Of a stretch of DNA of 64,000 nt, positions 1 to 7,689 are shown piece by piece; position 1 is the stretch's first letter, and each line of letters starts with the position of its first letter. The stretch is from Sulfolobales archaeon Acd1 (GTDB lineage: Archaea > Thermoproteota > Thermoprotei_A > Sulfolobales > Sulfolobaceae). The notes beneath the pieces were generated by a model. That model saw nothing but the letters and a program-made list of their open reading frames with translations. It searched no databases and was not told the origin of the DNA. The DNA lies in NCBI GenBank assembly GCA_000389735.1, contig APJY01000001.1:1-64000 (forward strand), in the 5' to 3' direction. A program made the position numbers and the translations under genes.

Positions 1-343
1 CCTTCTACGTCCTAACCGACTACTCGGAGAAACTCGGAGAACATGCTCTTGAACGCCCTGGTGGAGGACGATAGGGTTCTGGCTTCCTTCGATCATCTGC
101 CCTTCAGGGACGGTAGCTTCGACGTGGTAATAAGCACCTTCGCTCTCCACGCGGCGGACGATTACGAGTCGGCGATTAAGGAGATGGTGAGGGTCTCAAG
201 GAAGGTCGTTGGAGTTATAGCCATGGGCAAGCCCAGGAACAGAGCGCTTCAGGCCTACCTTTCCTTCTACCTTAAGAGCCTCATGCCGAAGATAGCCTGC
301 CTAGCCGGGGCTAAGCCGAGCGACTACCGCATGATTTACGAGA
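1..343 (+). repeat. Upstream partial copy of the methyltransferase tandem repeat
   Basis: Bases 1-30 equal 566-595, and bases 41-343 equal 596-898. The only difference I see is 10 extra bases (AACTCGGAGA, 31-40), a near copy of the preceding 10 bases. This looks like slippage and shifts the reading frame of the upstream copy, which would then stop near base 72. The copy continues left out of the window. Confidence 0.9.
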
Positions 344-1029
344 AGCTGTCGGGAGTAACCGACGAGGAGCTCAGGAAGGTATACGAAAGCATCCCGAAGA
401 ATTACGATAGGGCGAACCGGTTCATAAGCTTCGGTATGGACGTTAAATGGAGGGCGGAGCTGGTCAAGAGCGTGCTCGACCTGGAGAAAGCCCCCAGATC
501 GGTCCTGGACGTGGCTTCCGGCAAGGGCGAGACCACATACGTCTTCCAGAGGCTCGGCCTGAGAGCCTTCTACGTCCTAACCGACTACTCGGAGAACATG
601 CTCTTGAACGCCCTGGTGGAGGACGATAGGGTTCTGGCTTCCTTCGATCATCTGCCCTTCAGGGACGGTAGCTTCGACGTGGTAATAAGCACCTTCGCTC
701 TCCACGCGGCGGACGATTACGAGTCGGCGATTAAGGAGATGGTGAGGGTCTCAAGGAAGGTCGTTGGAGTTATAGCCATGGGCAAGCCCAGGAACAGAGC
801 GCTTCAGGCCTACCTTTCCTTCTACCTTAAGAGCCTCATGCCGAAGATAGCCTGCCTAGCCGGGGCTAAGCCGAGCGACTACCGCATGATTTACGAGATT
901 TACGCCAGGAAGGACAAAACTAACGACTATTACATCTCTATAGCTGAGAAATACCTCGAGCTCGTGAAGGTGGAGGAGAGGGCCCTGAGGCTTTTTTACG
1001 CCTTCGTGGGGATTAAGGAGAAGGCTTAG
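43..1029 (+). CDS. Class I SAM-dependent methyltransferase (UbiE-like), internally duplicated reading frame
   Basis: The complete domain lies in the second half, from ATG 331: a helical N-terminus (YESIPKNYDRANRF), motif I VLDVASGKGE at about residue 57 counted from that ATG, an acidic strand-2 end near LTDYSEN, and the post-motif DVVISTFALHA. These are the hallmarks of UbiE/COQ5-type methyltransferases; the substrate is not visible. Residues 1-100 of the open frame repeat the C-terminal half exactly, because the DNA is a 555-bp tandem duplication that keeps frame (185 codons). I think the working protein starts at 331 (232 aa) and that 43-330 is the tail of a truncated upstream copy. The gene ends four bases into the convergent MFS gene. 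Family sure; substrate and true start uncertain. Confidence 0.7.
   Translation: MLLNALVEDDRVLASFDHLPFRDGSFDVVISTFALHAADDYESAIKEMVRVSRKVVGVIAMGKPRNRALQAYLSFYLKSLMPKIACLAGAKPSDYRMIYEKLSGVTDEELRKVYESIPKNYDRANRFISFGMDVKWRAELVKSVLDLEKAPRSVLDVASGKGETTYVFQRLGLRAFYVLTDYSENMLLNALVEDDRVLASFDHLPFRDGSFDVVISTFALHAADDYESAIKEMVRVSRKVVGVIAMGKPRNRALQAYLSFYLKSLMPKIACLAGAKPSDYRMIYEIYARKDKTNDYYISIAEKYLELVKVEERALRLFYAFVGIKEKA
566..898 (+). repeat. Downstream copy of the methyltransferase tandem repeat
   Basis: This matches bases 1-343 apart from the 10-bp indel. Identity ends at 898, where the gene continues into its unique C-terminus. The repeat unit is 344-898, 555 bp. Confidence 0.9.
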
Positions 1030-2111
1030 CCGACCTGCCTCTCGACCCTCTGGGCTCCTTTAATGAGTGAAATCCCGAGCAGAGGGAAGGCGAAGTAAAC
1101 CAGCAGGGGGGTCTCCAGGGCCTGTAGCGATGCCAGGACCACTCCGGTTAAGGCCTTGCCAGTGTAGAGCATCGCCGTGTTGGAGGTAGAGTACCTAGCC
1201 CCGAAGAAGTCCGTGACCAGCGTTAGGAAGAGCGTGAGGAGGGCGCCTCCCGAGACCCCTATGATGATCGTCCCGAGGAGCTTCAGCTCGGGTCCCTCGA
1301 GGAAGGTCAGGACCCCGAGCGCCTCCATCACCATCGCTATGATTAGGGACTTCGGCCTCCCCAAACTGTCCGATATCCTACCGAACAGCGGCCTCGCCAG
1401 ACCGCTGGCCAAGGGGAACAGCGTGATTGCCAGGGATTCCACGTAAGTCCCCTTAACGAATAGGTAGAGTGAGGAAGAAAGAAGCAGTAACGGGAGCGTG
1501 GATATGACGAAGGCGGAGTAGATCAGCCAGAAGCCGAGGTCCGAGACGGTCTTCAAAGGCGTCCTACCCGTTAAGCCGGTGGGGTACCTCACGAGGGTTG
1601 ATAGGGGGACAACGGTCAGGAGCCCGACGAGTCCAAGGACTAGGGCGACGAAGGCGTAACTGCTTTGAGATAATATCCAGGGGTTGGCGATGAAGCCCCC
1701 GAGGCCGAAGCCCAGGGAGACTAATCCGATGTAGAACCCCCTCCTCTCGGGGAACCACTTGCCCACGAGGTTAATCGCTACGCCGTAAAGCGAGCCCTCG
1801 CCGAAGCTCCCCAAAGCCCAAACTCCCAGGAAGGCGTAGAAGTCGGTTACGAACGAGGAGAGGAGCCAGCCGAGGCTCGCCGCGATGGCTGAGAACAGGG
1901 CCGTCAACCTAACGCTCAGGTAATCCGCTACAAGCCCCATGACGACTTGGGCCAAGCTGGAGACGACGACGAAGGTGGAGAATATGAGGCTGAGTTCCTG
2001 CGTGTCGAAACGGTACAAAAGGAGCGGGTAAACGGCGTTCCAACTGTACTGGTACAAGGAGTTGTAGAGCATGAAGCTCAGGCCGACCACGACGAAAACA
2101 GACTTACGCAC
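1026..2111 (-). CDS. Major facilitator superfamily transporter
   Basis: A 361-residue membrane protein with about eleven or twelve hydrophobic segments and the MFS layout: a loop 2-3 signature region (GLVADYLSVRLTALF), a Gly-rich segment 5 (GLVSLGFGLGGFIANP) and a second-half equivalent (GRISDSLGRPKSLI). The start codon is GTG. Spacing and the GLVADYLS/NLVGKWFPERRG pattern resemble the oxalate/formate antiporter type, but the substrate cannot be read. Its 3' end overlaps the methyltransferase by four bases, tail to tail. It lies about 45 bp downstream of the small membrane protein gene on the same strand and may be co-transcribed with it. Confidence 0.8.
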   Translation of the reverse strand: MRKSVFVVVGLSFMLYNSLYQYSWNAVYPLLLYRFDTQELSLIFSTFVVVSSLAQVVMGLVADYLSVRLTALFSAIAASLGWLLSSFVTDFYAFLGVWALGSFGEGSLYGVAINLVGKWFPERRGFYIGLVSLGFGLGGFIANPWILSQSSYAFVALVLGLVGLLTVVPLSTLVRYPTGLTGRTPLKTVSDLGFWLIYSAFVISTLPLLLLSSSLYLFVKGTYVESLAITLFPLASGLARPLFGRISDSLGRPKSLIIAMVMEALGVLTFLEGPELKLLGTIIIGVSGGALLTLFLTLVTDFFGARYSTSNTAMLYTGKALTGVVLASLQALETPLLVYFAFPLLGISLIKGAQRVERQVG

Positions 2112-2154
2112 GGTTTTGAAGGGGGGAAGTTTAAGGAATTAAACCCTCAGTAAG

Positions 2155-2652
2155 TTATCTCCCTTCCGTGATCTGTTGAGGATCGACTGTCCCAACGCCT
2201 CTCCTCTTCGACCTCATCTCGTTCAGGTACTTGACGGCGAGGATCAGAAGAACCAGCTGCCCGAAGTCGAAGTTGAGCGAGGAGACCGTGGTCCCTGCGT
2301 TGTGGTAGGTTATCTCGATGAAGAACGGGAGTACTGTCATCTCCGGTCTCCACATCTCGTAGACCACGTAGAAGTTCAGGTAGTTCAGCCACACGAACGA
2401 GAAGCCTGACGCCTCTATGAGGAGGTTCAGCCATTCCCTCTTGGTGCCCCAGAACAGTACGGAAAGAACGATGAACGCCATGAGGGCTAGGAAGGCGGAG
2501 AAGGAGAGGAAAACGGGAGGGGCGAGGCTCACGAAACCTTTCGGCGAGTAACCGACTAAGGCCTCGTTGACAGGAGCGAGAGGACCGAGCAGTATGTATA
2601 CTATGACCAGGCCGCTAGTCAAGGCTATGAGTTTCACCACCCTTTCTAACAC
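2155..2652 (-). CDS. Hypothetical four-helix membrane protein
   Basis: I do not recognise this 165-residue protein. It has four likely membrane segments (about residues 8-27, 45-67, 80-98 and 128-143) and a basic C-terminus (RSKRRG), which suggests a cytoplasmic tail. Its first 38 bases overlap the end of the DedA gene upstream, so the two are almost certainly translated from one message and may act together. No catalytic motif is visible. Codon use matches the GC-rich neighbours, so it seems resident. Confidence 0.6.
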   Translation of the reverse strand: MLERVVKLIALTSGLVIVYILLGPLAPVNEALVGYSPKGFVSLAPPVFLSFSAFLALMAFIVLSVLFWGTKREWLNLLIEASGFSFVWLNYLNFYVVYEMWRPEMTVLPFFIEITYHNAGTTVSSLNFDFGQLVLLILAVKYLNEMRSKRRGVGTVDPQQITEGR

Positions 2653-3223
2653 TCCTCATCACCTTCACGACCTTGTAGACGAAGTAAGCTAACAACGCCG
2701 CAGTTATTACGTAAAGGTATCTCGTGTCGGACTCCAGCCACGTTAGTACTTGAGTCCCGTAAACGTAACCCAACTGGGCCAATGCCAAGTCCCATATCGT
2801 GTGTCCCGCAAAGGTGAGGATAATGAATAATATCAGGTTCATCCTGCCGACGCCCGCGGGATAGGAGATGAGGGCCCTCATGGCTGGTACGAACCTCAAC
2901 GCGAAAACCGCTAGGGCACCCCACCTGGAGAACCATCCGTGAACCGCCCCCAACTCCTTCTCCGATATTCCGAGCCATTTGCCGTACCTCTTCAGGACCT
3001 CGTAGCCGAGGTAGTAGCCCAGGAAGTAGGCTATCAGAGAGCCGGTAAGGCTCCCTGATGTGCCCACCAGGACCCCCAACAGTAAATCGATCTTCCCCTC
3101 GTAGGCCCAGACCCCCACCAGGGGCATTAGGACCTCGCTCGGAATAGGGCCCCCGAGACCCTCGAGCGTCATCAGGAGGAAGAGGTCGAGGTAGTTCGGC
3201 GTGTAGCTCAGGAAACTGAACAT
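2615..3223 (-). CDS. DedA family membrane protein (SNARE-associated/VTT domain)
   Basis: The 202 residues match the DedA/VTT family: an N-terminal re-entrant segment with the acidic ENxGxxxPxE-like element (LEGLGGPIPSEVLMPL, residues 20-35), a central GSLTGSLIAYFLGYYLG segment, and the conserved RFVPAMRALISYPAG loop (about residues 110-124) with the family Arg and Pro. DedA proteins are linked to membrane phospholipid flipping and membrane-potential homeostasis in bacteria; the archaeal role is unproven. The start is ATG at 3223. The gene leads a two- or three-gene minus-strand unit with the hypothetical membrane protein (38-bp overlap) and perhaps the MFS gene. Confidence 0.85.
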   Translation of the reverse strand: MFSFLSYTPNYLDLFLLMTLEGLGGPIPSEVLMPLVGVWAYEGKIDLLLGVLVGTSGSLTGSLIAYFLGYYLGYEVLKRYGKWLGISEKELGAVHGWFSRWGALAVFALRFVPAMRALISYPAGVGRMNLILFIILTFAGHTIWDLALAQLGYVYGTQVLTWLESDTRYLYVITAALLAYFVYKVVKVMRSVRKGGETHSLD

Positions 3224-3487
3224 CTCGGCCTGATTTCATGGTTAAGCTACGCTTTAAAACTCCTATCGGAAGCCTCCGAGGATAGCAAGGTTCCATACCC
3301 CTTTAGCGTTTCGGAACACGTCCTAGATCTCACCGATTTATCGATATTCCCGGGGCTGTGAGACGGGTTTTCCATGAGCATATTGGTCGATGATATGATG
3401 ACCTGAAGGGCTATTCGGTCGAGGAAGCCGAATCCATGAAGGGGTTCCCCGAGAGTTCTCAAGGACAGATCATAAATACGAGATTTA

Positions 3488-3497
3488 GATATATCGA
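3488..3497 (+). promoter_or_regulatory. Candidate TATA box for the MFS exporter gene
   Basis: AGATATATCG lies about 28 bases before ATG 3521, the usual distance for a leaderless archaeal gene. The intergenic stretch 3224-3487 holds no gene that I can support. It contains several short hairpins, for example ATTCGG/CCGAAT near 3413-3433. Confidence 0.45.
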
Positions 3498-3520
3498 TTA
3501 GATCGGCGTTGCGCAAGGAG

Positions 3521-4927
3521 ATGGAGGTCCTCCTCGTCCTACTGTTGATATTGTTGCTCATAAACTACGTTGAGACCATGGTGACTCCCGCTTTGCCCAC
3601 GATACAGAACGACTTCGGGGTCTCCGAGAACCTCGTCTCCTGGGTCACGACAGCCTTCACCATATCGGCCGCGGTCGCGGCGCCGATCATGGGGAAGTTC
3701 GCTGACGTTCATGGCAAAAAGAAGACTCTCCTCGCGATCCTCTTTGCCTACTCCATAGCCGTCTTCATCGCGGGTATATCGCCCAACATCTACGTCCTCA
3801 TACTGGCCAGGCTCATTCAAGGTATAGGGTTCTCTGCCTTCCCCATTTCGGTGGCGATAATAACCGACATGCTTCCCCCCCAGAGGGTCGCGACGGCTCA
3901 GGGGATTCTGAGCGCCACCTTCGGCATTGGCACCGCGGCCGGTCTATCGGTTGGGGCCATCATAGACCAGGACTTCGGTTGGCAGATGGCCTTCCACATC
4001 GCCTTCGTGGGGTCAGTAGTCCTCCTGGCCATAGCGGCTAAGGTCATCCCTGAGTCCCCTAACAGGGTGAGGGAGTCGATAGACTACGTGGGTATGGCCC
4101 TGATAGCCCTCGGCCCAGGGCTGATCTTGGTTTACATAAGCGAGGGACCGAAGTGGGGCTGGTTCTCCGGTAGGGAGATCTTGTTGTTGACTTCGGGCCT
4201 GATCCTGACTTACGCCTTCGTGATCTGGGAGTCCTTAGCTAGGGAACCCATGCTCAAGCTGGATTTGTTCAAGATAAGGAACTTCGCGGTCGCCAACGTG
4301 GTAGGCATGGTTACAGGGATAGCGATGTTCTTGCTGTTCTTCGGAGTGATATACTACGCCCAGCTCCCTTGGCCCTTCGGTCTAGGCAAGGATCAGATAA
4401 GCGCGGGCATGGCCTTAGCTCCCGGCACATTAGGCATGTTAATAGTGGGCCCGTTGGTTGGGAGGCTAATAAACAGGGTAGGCCCGAAGCCGATACTCAT
4501 TACGGGAGGAATGATCCTCATCTCAGGCTTCTACTTGAACCTTGTCCACAGGTCGAGCCTCTTCGACCTGACGATTAACGGCTTCGTCACCACCGTAGGC
4601 ATGGTTATGATGATGATCCCGTTGGTCAACATGATCGCTGTTTCCCTCCCACCTGAGGCCAGGGGAGTTGGGATGGGGATCAACACCCTGATAAGGCAGA
4701 TGGGCGCCTCATTAGGGCCTGTGCTGGCCTCGAGCATAATGACTTCCTACGAGTCCTCCTTAGTGATGCCCCTCAACGGCAATTACGTGGTCGAAATACT
4801 CCCCGGAGACGCCTCTTTCAACGCGCTCTTCTCTACGGGCATCTTGATAACCCTGGTAGCCCTAGCTTTCACGGCGTTCGCTAGAAACTACAAGCTAAAA
4901 GAGAGGCCTGTCGTCCCGGCCCACTAG
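3521..4927 (+). CDS. MFS drug/proton antiporter, DHA2 (14-helix, EmrB/QacA) type
   Basis: A 468-residue transporter with about fourteen hydrophobic segments. Motif A is GKFADVHGKKKTLL (near residue 60), motif B is LARLIQGIGFSAFP and motif C (ATFGIGTAAGLSVGAII) is typical of proton-driven drug antiporters. The conserved TMH1 sequence ETMVTPALPTIQNDF matches the DHA2 family (LDxTIVNVALP). A TTG 12 bases upstream keeps the frame open, but the TATA box spacing favours ATG 3521 and a leaderless message. It likely exports toxic hydrophobic compounds or metabolites; the substrate is unknown. It is a single gene, divergent from DedA. Confidence 0.85.
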   Translation: MEVLLVLLLILLLINYVETMVTPALPTIQNDFGVSENLVSWVTTAFTISAAVAAPIMGKFADVHGKKKTLLAILFAYSIAVFIAGISPNIYVLILARLIQGIGFSAFPISVAIITDMLPPQRVATAQGILSATFGIGTAAGLSVGAIIDQDFGWQMAFHIAFVGSVVLLAIAAKVIPESPNRVRESIDYVGMALIALGPGLILVYISEGPKWGWFSGREILLLTSGLILTYAFVIWESLAREPMLKLDLFKIRNFAVANVVGMVTGIAMFLLFFGVIYYAQLPWPFGLGKDQISAGMALAPGTLGMLIVGPLVGRLINRVGPKPILITGGMILISGFYLNLVHRSSLFDLTINGFVTTVGMVMMMIPLVNMIAVSLPPEARGVGMGINTLIRQMGASLGPVLASSIMTSYESSLVMPLNGNYVVEILPGDASFNALFSTGILITLVALAFTAFARNYKLKERPVVPAH

Positions 4928-4993
4928 TCCCCTCAGACGCTTAACGTAATTGACCAGCTCTTTGAGGGGTCTGAAGGTAGGGTATACCAAAGG

Positions 4994-5038
4994 ACTAGAG
5001 GAAGAGCCTGTACCGGCGAGTTCGCCCTCGTTTTTCGT
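4994..5038. repeat. 45-bp perfect direct repeat, left copy
   Basis: Begins ACTAGAGGAAGAGCC and ends CTCGTTTTTCGT. It is identical base for base to 6403-6447. The two copies bracket the AT-rich MscS gene and a gene fragment. On the minus strand this copy is open in a frame that continues from higher coordinates (about 30 codons ending in YRLFL and a TAG inside the repeat), so it may hold the 3' end of a lost gene. Confidence 0.95.
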
Positions 5039-5138
5039 AATCGAGCTTAACCCTCTTGTTCCAAACAGCGTTGAGGCCGACTATTCAACGAGTGGTTGGC
5101 TAATGACAAATCCTTGATCTTACTTCCGTTGTACATTT

Positions 5139-6017
5139 TTAACTCTCAACGATCCTCTTCCTCAGTATTAAAAGCCTTCTCAACACTTCGGATTTCACCT
5201 TCTTCCAATTCTCTACGTCGGACTTCACCTTAAGGCTGATTACGACGTGATCCTTATCGCTCTGCTCATAAAGGTAAGGGCCTTCAACGATCTCGAAACC
5301 CCTTAAAGTTTCAGTGATCTGCTCCTCAACCCTCTCTAAATCGAGCTTATTAAGCGGGAACTCCACCCTGACGTTAACTATGAACTCCTTACTCAATTTC
5401 GAGGAGTATTCAATCACGCTTGACTCCAGCAAAATGGAGTTCGGTACCCTGATTTCTCTCCCGTTATCCATTAAAATCCTAGAAAAGAACAGGTCTATCT
5501 CTACTACGTCACCTTCAATACCTTGTTCTATGAAGTCCCTAGAAAAGAACTTATACGGCGGTAGCAGGGCGGGAGTATAAGTTATTTTAGTACTCATAAT
5601 CCTCACGTGATCTCCAGTCGATATAAAACCAGTACCCATTATTAACAGCCCGGCAAAGAAGTTCTGAAGGATGGGCTGTAAGGCCAAACCTATAACTATA
5701 CCGGCGAAAGCACCACCTACGATTGCTTCACCTGAAGTTACACCTAACGCTGAAAATACAGAAATGAAAATTATTATGTAACCTAAATACTTCACAATGT
5801 TAGGAATTATGACGGAAAAGCTACCTTTCCCTTCTAAGACGCTTCTAAGACCGTCAGTTATGATGAATAGGAAGTAAAGCCCTCCCACGACGATGCTGGC
5901 GACCTCTATTAGCGTTAGGATTTCCTTGTTCGTTATAAAGAGCGGAGTTATATAGTTAATAGTTAATAAAAAAGATATTATGACTATGCCGATAAGGAAT
6001 TTAAGGTAAAATCTCAT
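5139..6017 (-). CDS. MscS-family mechanosensitive ion channel
   Basis: From ATG 6017 the protein has 292 residues: three hydrophobic segments (about 3-24, 32-55 and 68-90), then the MscS pore-lining helix with its Gly/Ala packing (GGAFAGIVIGLALQPILQNFFAGLLI), then the beta domain beginning FISTGDHVRI and the cytoplasmic alpha/beta cage. These channels release solutes during osmotic downshock. The frame is open upstream to 6209, but those 64 codons run through a different gene remnant, so I prefer 6017. The gene is distinctly AT-rich compared with both flanks and lies between perfect 45-bp repeats, which suggests acquisition. It is transcribed alone. Confidence 0.8.
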   Translation of the reverse strand: MRFYLKFLIGIVIISFLLTINYITPLFITNKEILTLIEVASIVVGGLYFLFIITDGLRSVLEGKGSFSVIIPNIVKYLGYIIIFISVFSALGVTSGEAIVGGAFAGIVIGLALQPILQNFFAGLLIMGTGFISTGDHVRIMSTKITYTPALLPPYKFFSRDFIEQGIEGDVVEIDLFFSRILMDNGREIRVPNSILLESSVIEYSSKLSKEFIVNVRVEFPLNKLDLERVEEQITETLRGFEIVEGPYLYEQSDKDHVVISLKVKSDVENWKKVKSEVLRRLLILRKRIVES

Positions 6018-6209
6018 AATCCAAACCCGTGATTTAGACAAACTGTTCGGATAAAACGTTTTCATTAAGACGAAACTATAAGTGTTAATAGGAGATATCG
6101 TCATAAGTGAATAATGTAAGTTCGCTGACGGTGTCTTTATCGACCTGAAAATTCTAAGGCGTGTCCTTTTCATGTTCTCGAAGTTGTCCAGGAAGAGCTT
6201 AGGTCCCAC

Positions 6210-6400
6210 GAAGATACGGCCTTGCCTAGGAAGATGGCCCTGCCCATCGCTTCGCCCGGGGCGGCTGGGACGGCCCTAGCGTTGTCCATAAGCTCGTCGT
6301 AAGGCATCGGAGTGTATGAGTCTTCGAAGCATAGCTCGGTCTCCCCTATCTCGAACTCGGTGTTAATGTAGTTGAGCTCCTCGTTAGCGTAAATTATCGA
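6210..6400 (-). pseudogene. Fragment of an unrecognised GC-rich gene
   Basis: On the minus strand the frame reads like protein for about 60 codons (IIYANEELNYINTEFE ... MPYDELMDNARAVPAAP ... GEAMGRAIFLGKA). It has no start codon at the beginning, and reading past 6210 the coding-like sequence changes frame (FVGPKLFLDNFENM) before the AT-rich DNA begins. It looks like a remnant of a gene broken when the MscS block arrived. I do not recognise the family. Confidence 0.45.
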
Positions 6401-6402
6401 TT

Positions 6403-6447
6403 ACTAGAGGAAGAGCCTGTACCGGCGAGTTCGCCCTCGTTTTTCGT
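6403..6447. repeat. 45-bp perfect direct repeat, right copy
   Basis: Identical to 4994-5038 and in the same orientation. In this copy the frame that ends in YRLFL is preceded almost at once by a TAA, so only the repeated part is shared. It lies 35 bases from the end of the small membrane protein gene. Confidence 0.95.
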
Positions 6448-6482
6448 GATCTTAGACAAACCCTGAGCCTCAACGCTCCCGT

Positions 6483-6716
6483 TTACTCCCTCGTTTTCCT
6501 GAGCTCAAGCTCCTCAATCACGAGCTTGACGAACTCCAGGGCTCCCCTGAGCCCCACCACCGCACCGGCGATCGCCAACGCCGCGGTAGCGAAGAAGTAG
6601 CCAAGTCCGTAGCTCATCACCTCCCCGTAAAGGGTCAGCCAGAAGGAGGCCAACAGCATGCCTACCCCGACCACGGCCTGAACTATGAACTTACCTGAGC
6701 CAGCAGGCAACCTCAT
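6483..6716 (-). CDS. Small hypothetical membrane protein linked to the ABC importer
   Basis: 77 residues with two hydrophobic segments (about 10-30 and 35-57) and a charged cytoplasmic-looking tail (ELELRKTRE). I do not recognise the family. It overlaps the end of the OppF-like ATPase gene by 26 bases, so it is the last gene of the importer operon. It may be an accessory subunit or simply a rider; nothing in the sequence decides this. Confidence 0.55.
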   Translation of the reverse strand: MRLPAGSGKFIVQAVVGVGMLLASFWLTLYGEVMSYGLGYFFATAALAIAGAVVGLRGALEFVKLVIEELELRKTRE

Positions 6717-7689
6717 GACCTTCCTTGACCTCCTTTAGAGGTGGCTCCTCTTTAATACACTTATCGAAGGCGAAGGGACATCTGGTGTGGAACCTACAGC
6801 CCGGAGGGATGTTAGCGGAGCTCGGTATTTCCGAGACCTTCTTCAGCGGGATTTCGGGGATGGTCCTCAGGTGCTTGAGGTCCGGGGACGCCGCGAGAAG
6901 CAACTGAGTATAGGGATGGAGGGGGTTCGAGAAGAACTCCTCGGAGTTGGCCGATTCCATTATCTTGCCTAAGTAAAGCACGTGAATCCTCTGGGCGAAG
7001 ACCTTGGCTACAGCCAGCTCGTGAGTCACCATTAGTACGCTAACCCCCATGTCCGAGTTCACTGAGTTGAGCAGGTCCAGTATATCCCCTTTTAGGGACG
7101 CGTCGAGCATGGAGACCGGCTCGTCGGCAACGAGGAGCTTGGGGTTGAAGAGAAGCGCCCTCGCTATCACCAGCCTCTGCCTTTGCCCTCCGGAGAGCTG
7201 AAAGACGTAGTAGCTGAGGTATTCCTCAGAGAGTGAGACCCTCGACATGACTTCCTTGATCCTCTTATCGGCCTCCTCCCCCTTTATCCCGGCGTAGAGT
7301 AGCGGTATCCTCAGGACGTCCCTAACCCTCATTAAGGGATCGATAGCCGAATAGGGGTCCTGATATACCATTCCCGCGTTCTTGAAGTACTCCTTCTTTG
7401 CCCTTCCCTTCAGCGAGTAGGGGTTAACCGGGTAGCCGTTGAAGTAAGCTGTGACTTCCCCTGAGGTGGGCCTCTGAAGCCCTACGACTACCCTTCCCAG
7501 GGTGGTCTTACCGCTTCCCGTCTCGCCGACGATTGCCACCTTCTCCTTGAAGTTGACCTTCATGCTTACGCCGTCCAGAGCCTTTATCAGTTTCCTCTTT
7601 CCGAAGATGGAGCCCTTCTTGAAGTAGACCTTGACGTCCTTAAGCTCTATCAGGGGCGAGCCTCCAGCAGGCTGCATAGTGCTTGTCAC
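6691..7689 (-). CDS. Oligopeptide/dipeptide ABC transporter ATPase, OppF/DppF type
   Basis: A 332-residue nucleotide-binding subunit: Walker A GETGSGKTT at residues 55-63, Q-loop region VYQDPYSAIDP, signature LSGGQRQRL, Walker B LLVADEP followed by the D-loop MLDA, and H-loop VTHE. The C-terminal oligopeptide-transporter extension carries the Cys pattern CRFHTRCPFAFDKC, which in this subfamily can hold an iron-sulfur cluster. It pairs with the OppD-like ATPase encoded just upstream (50-bp overlap) to power uptake of peptides or sugars through the OppB/OppC pore. It is fifth in the minus-strand operon from 13680 down to 6483. Confidence 0.92.
   Translation of the reverse strand: MTSTMQPAGGSPLIELKDVKVYFKKGSIFGKRKLIKALDGVSMKVNFKEKVAIVGETGSGKTTLGRVVVGLQRPTSGEVTAYFNGYPVNPYSLKGRAKKEYFKNAGMVYQDPYSAIDPLMRVRDVLRIPLLYAGIKGEEADKRIKEVMSRVSLSEEYLSYYVFQLSGGQRQRLVIARALLFNPKLLVADEPVSMLDASLKGDILDLLNSVNSDMGVSVLMVTHELAVAKVFAQRIHVLYLGKIMESANSEEFFSNPLHPYTQLLLAASPDLKHLRTIPEIPLKKVSEIPSSANIPPGCRFHTRCPFAFDKCIKEEPPLKEVKEGHEVACWLR

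Noticed and set aside
2646-3296. Minus-strand frame of 216 codons overlapping the DedA gene
   Set aside because: Same strand, shifted frame, Arg/Gly/Pro-rich; DedA explains the DNA.
3385-3440. Possible C/D box small RNA near ATGATGA
   Set aside because: The CTGA that follows is far too close, and no second pair of boxes is found.
3247-3561. 104-codon minus-strand frame between DedA and the MFS gene
   Set aside because: It runs into the MFS gene antisense and has no recognisable feature; composition is not convincing.
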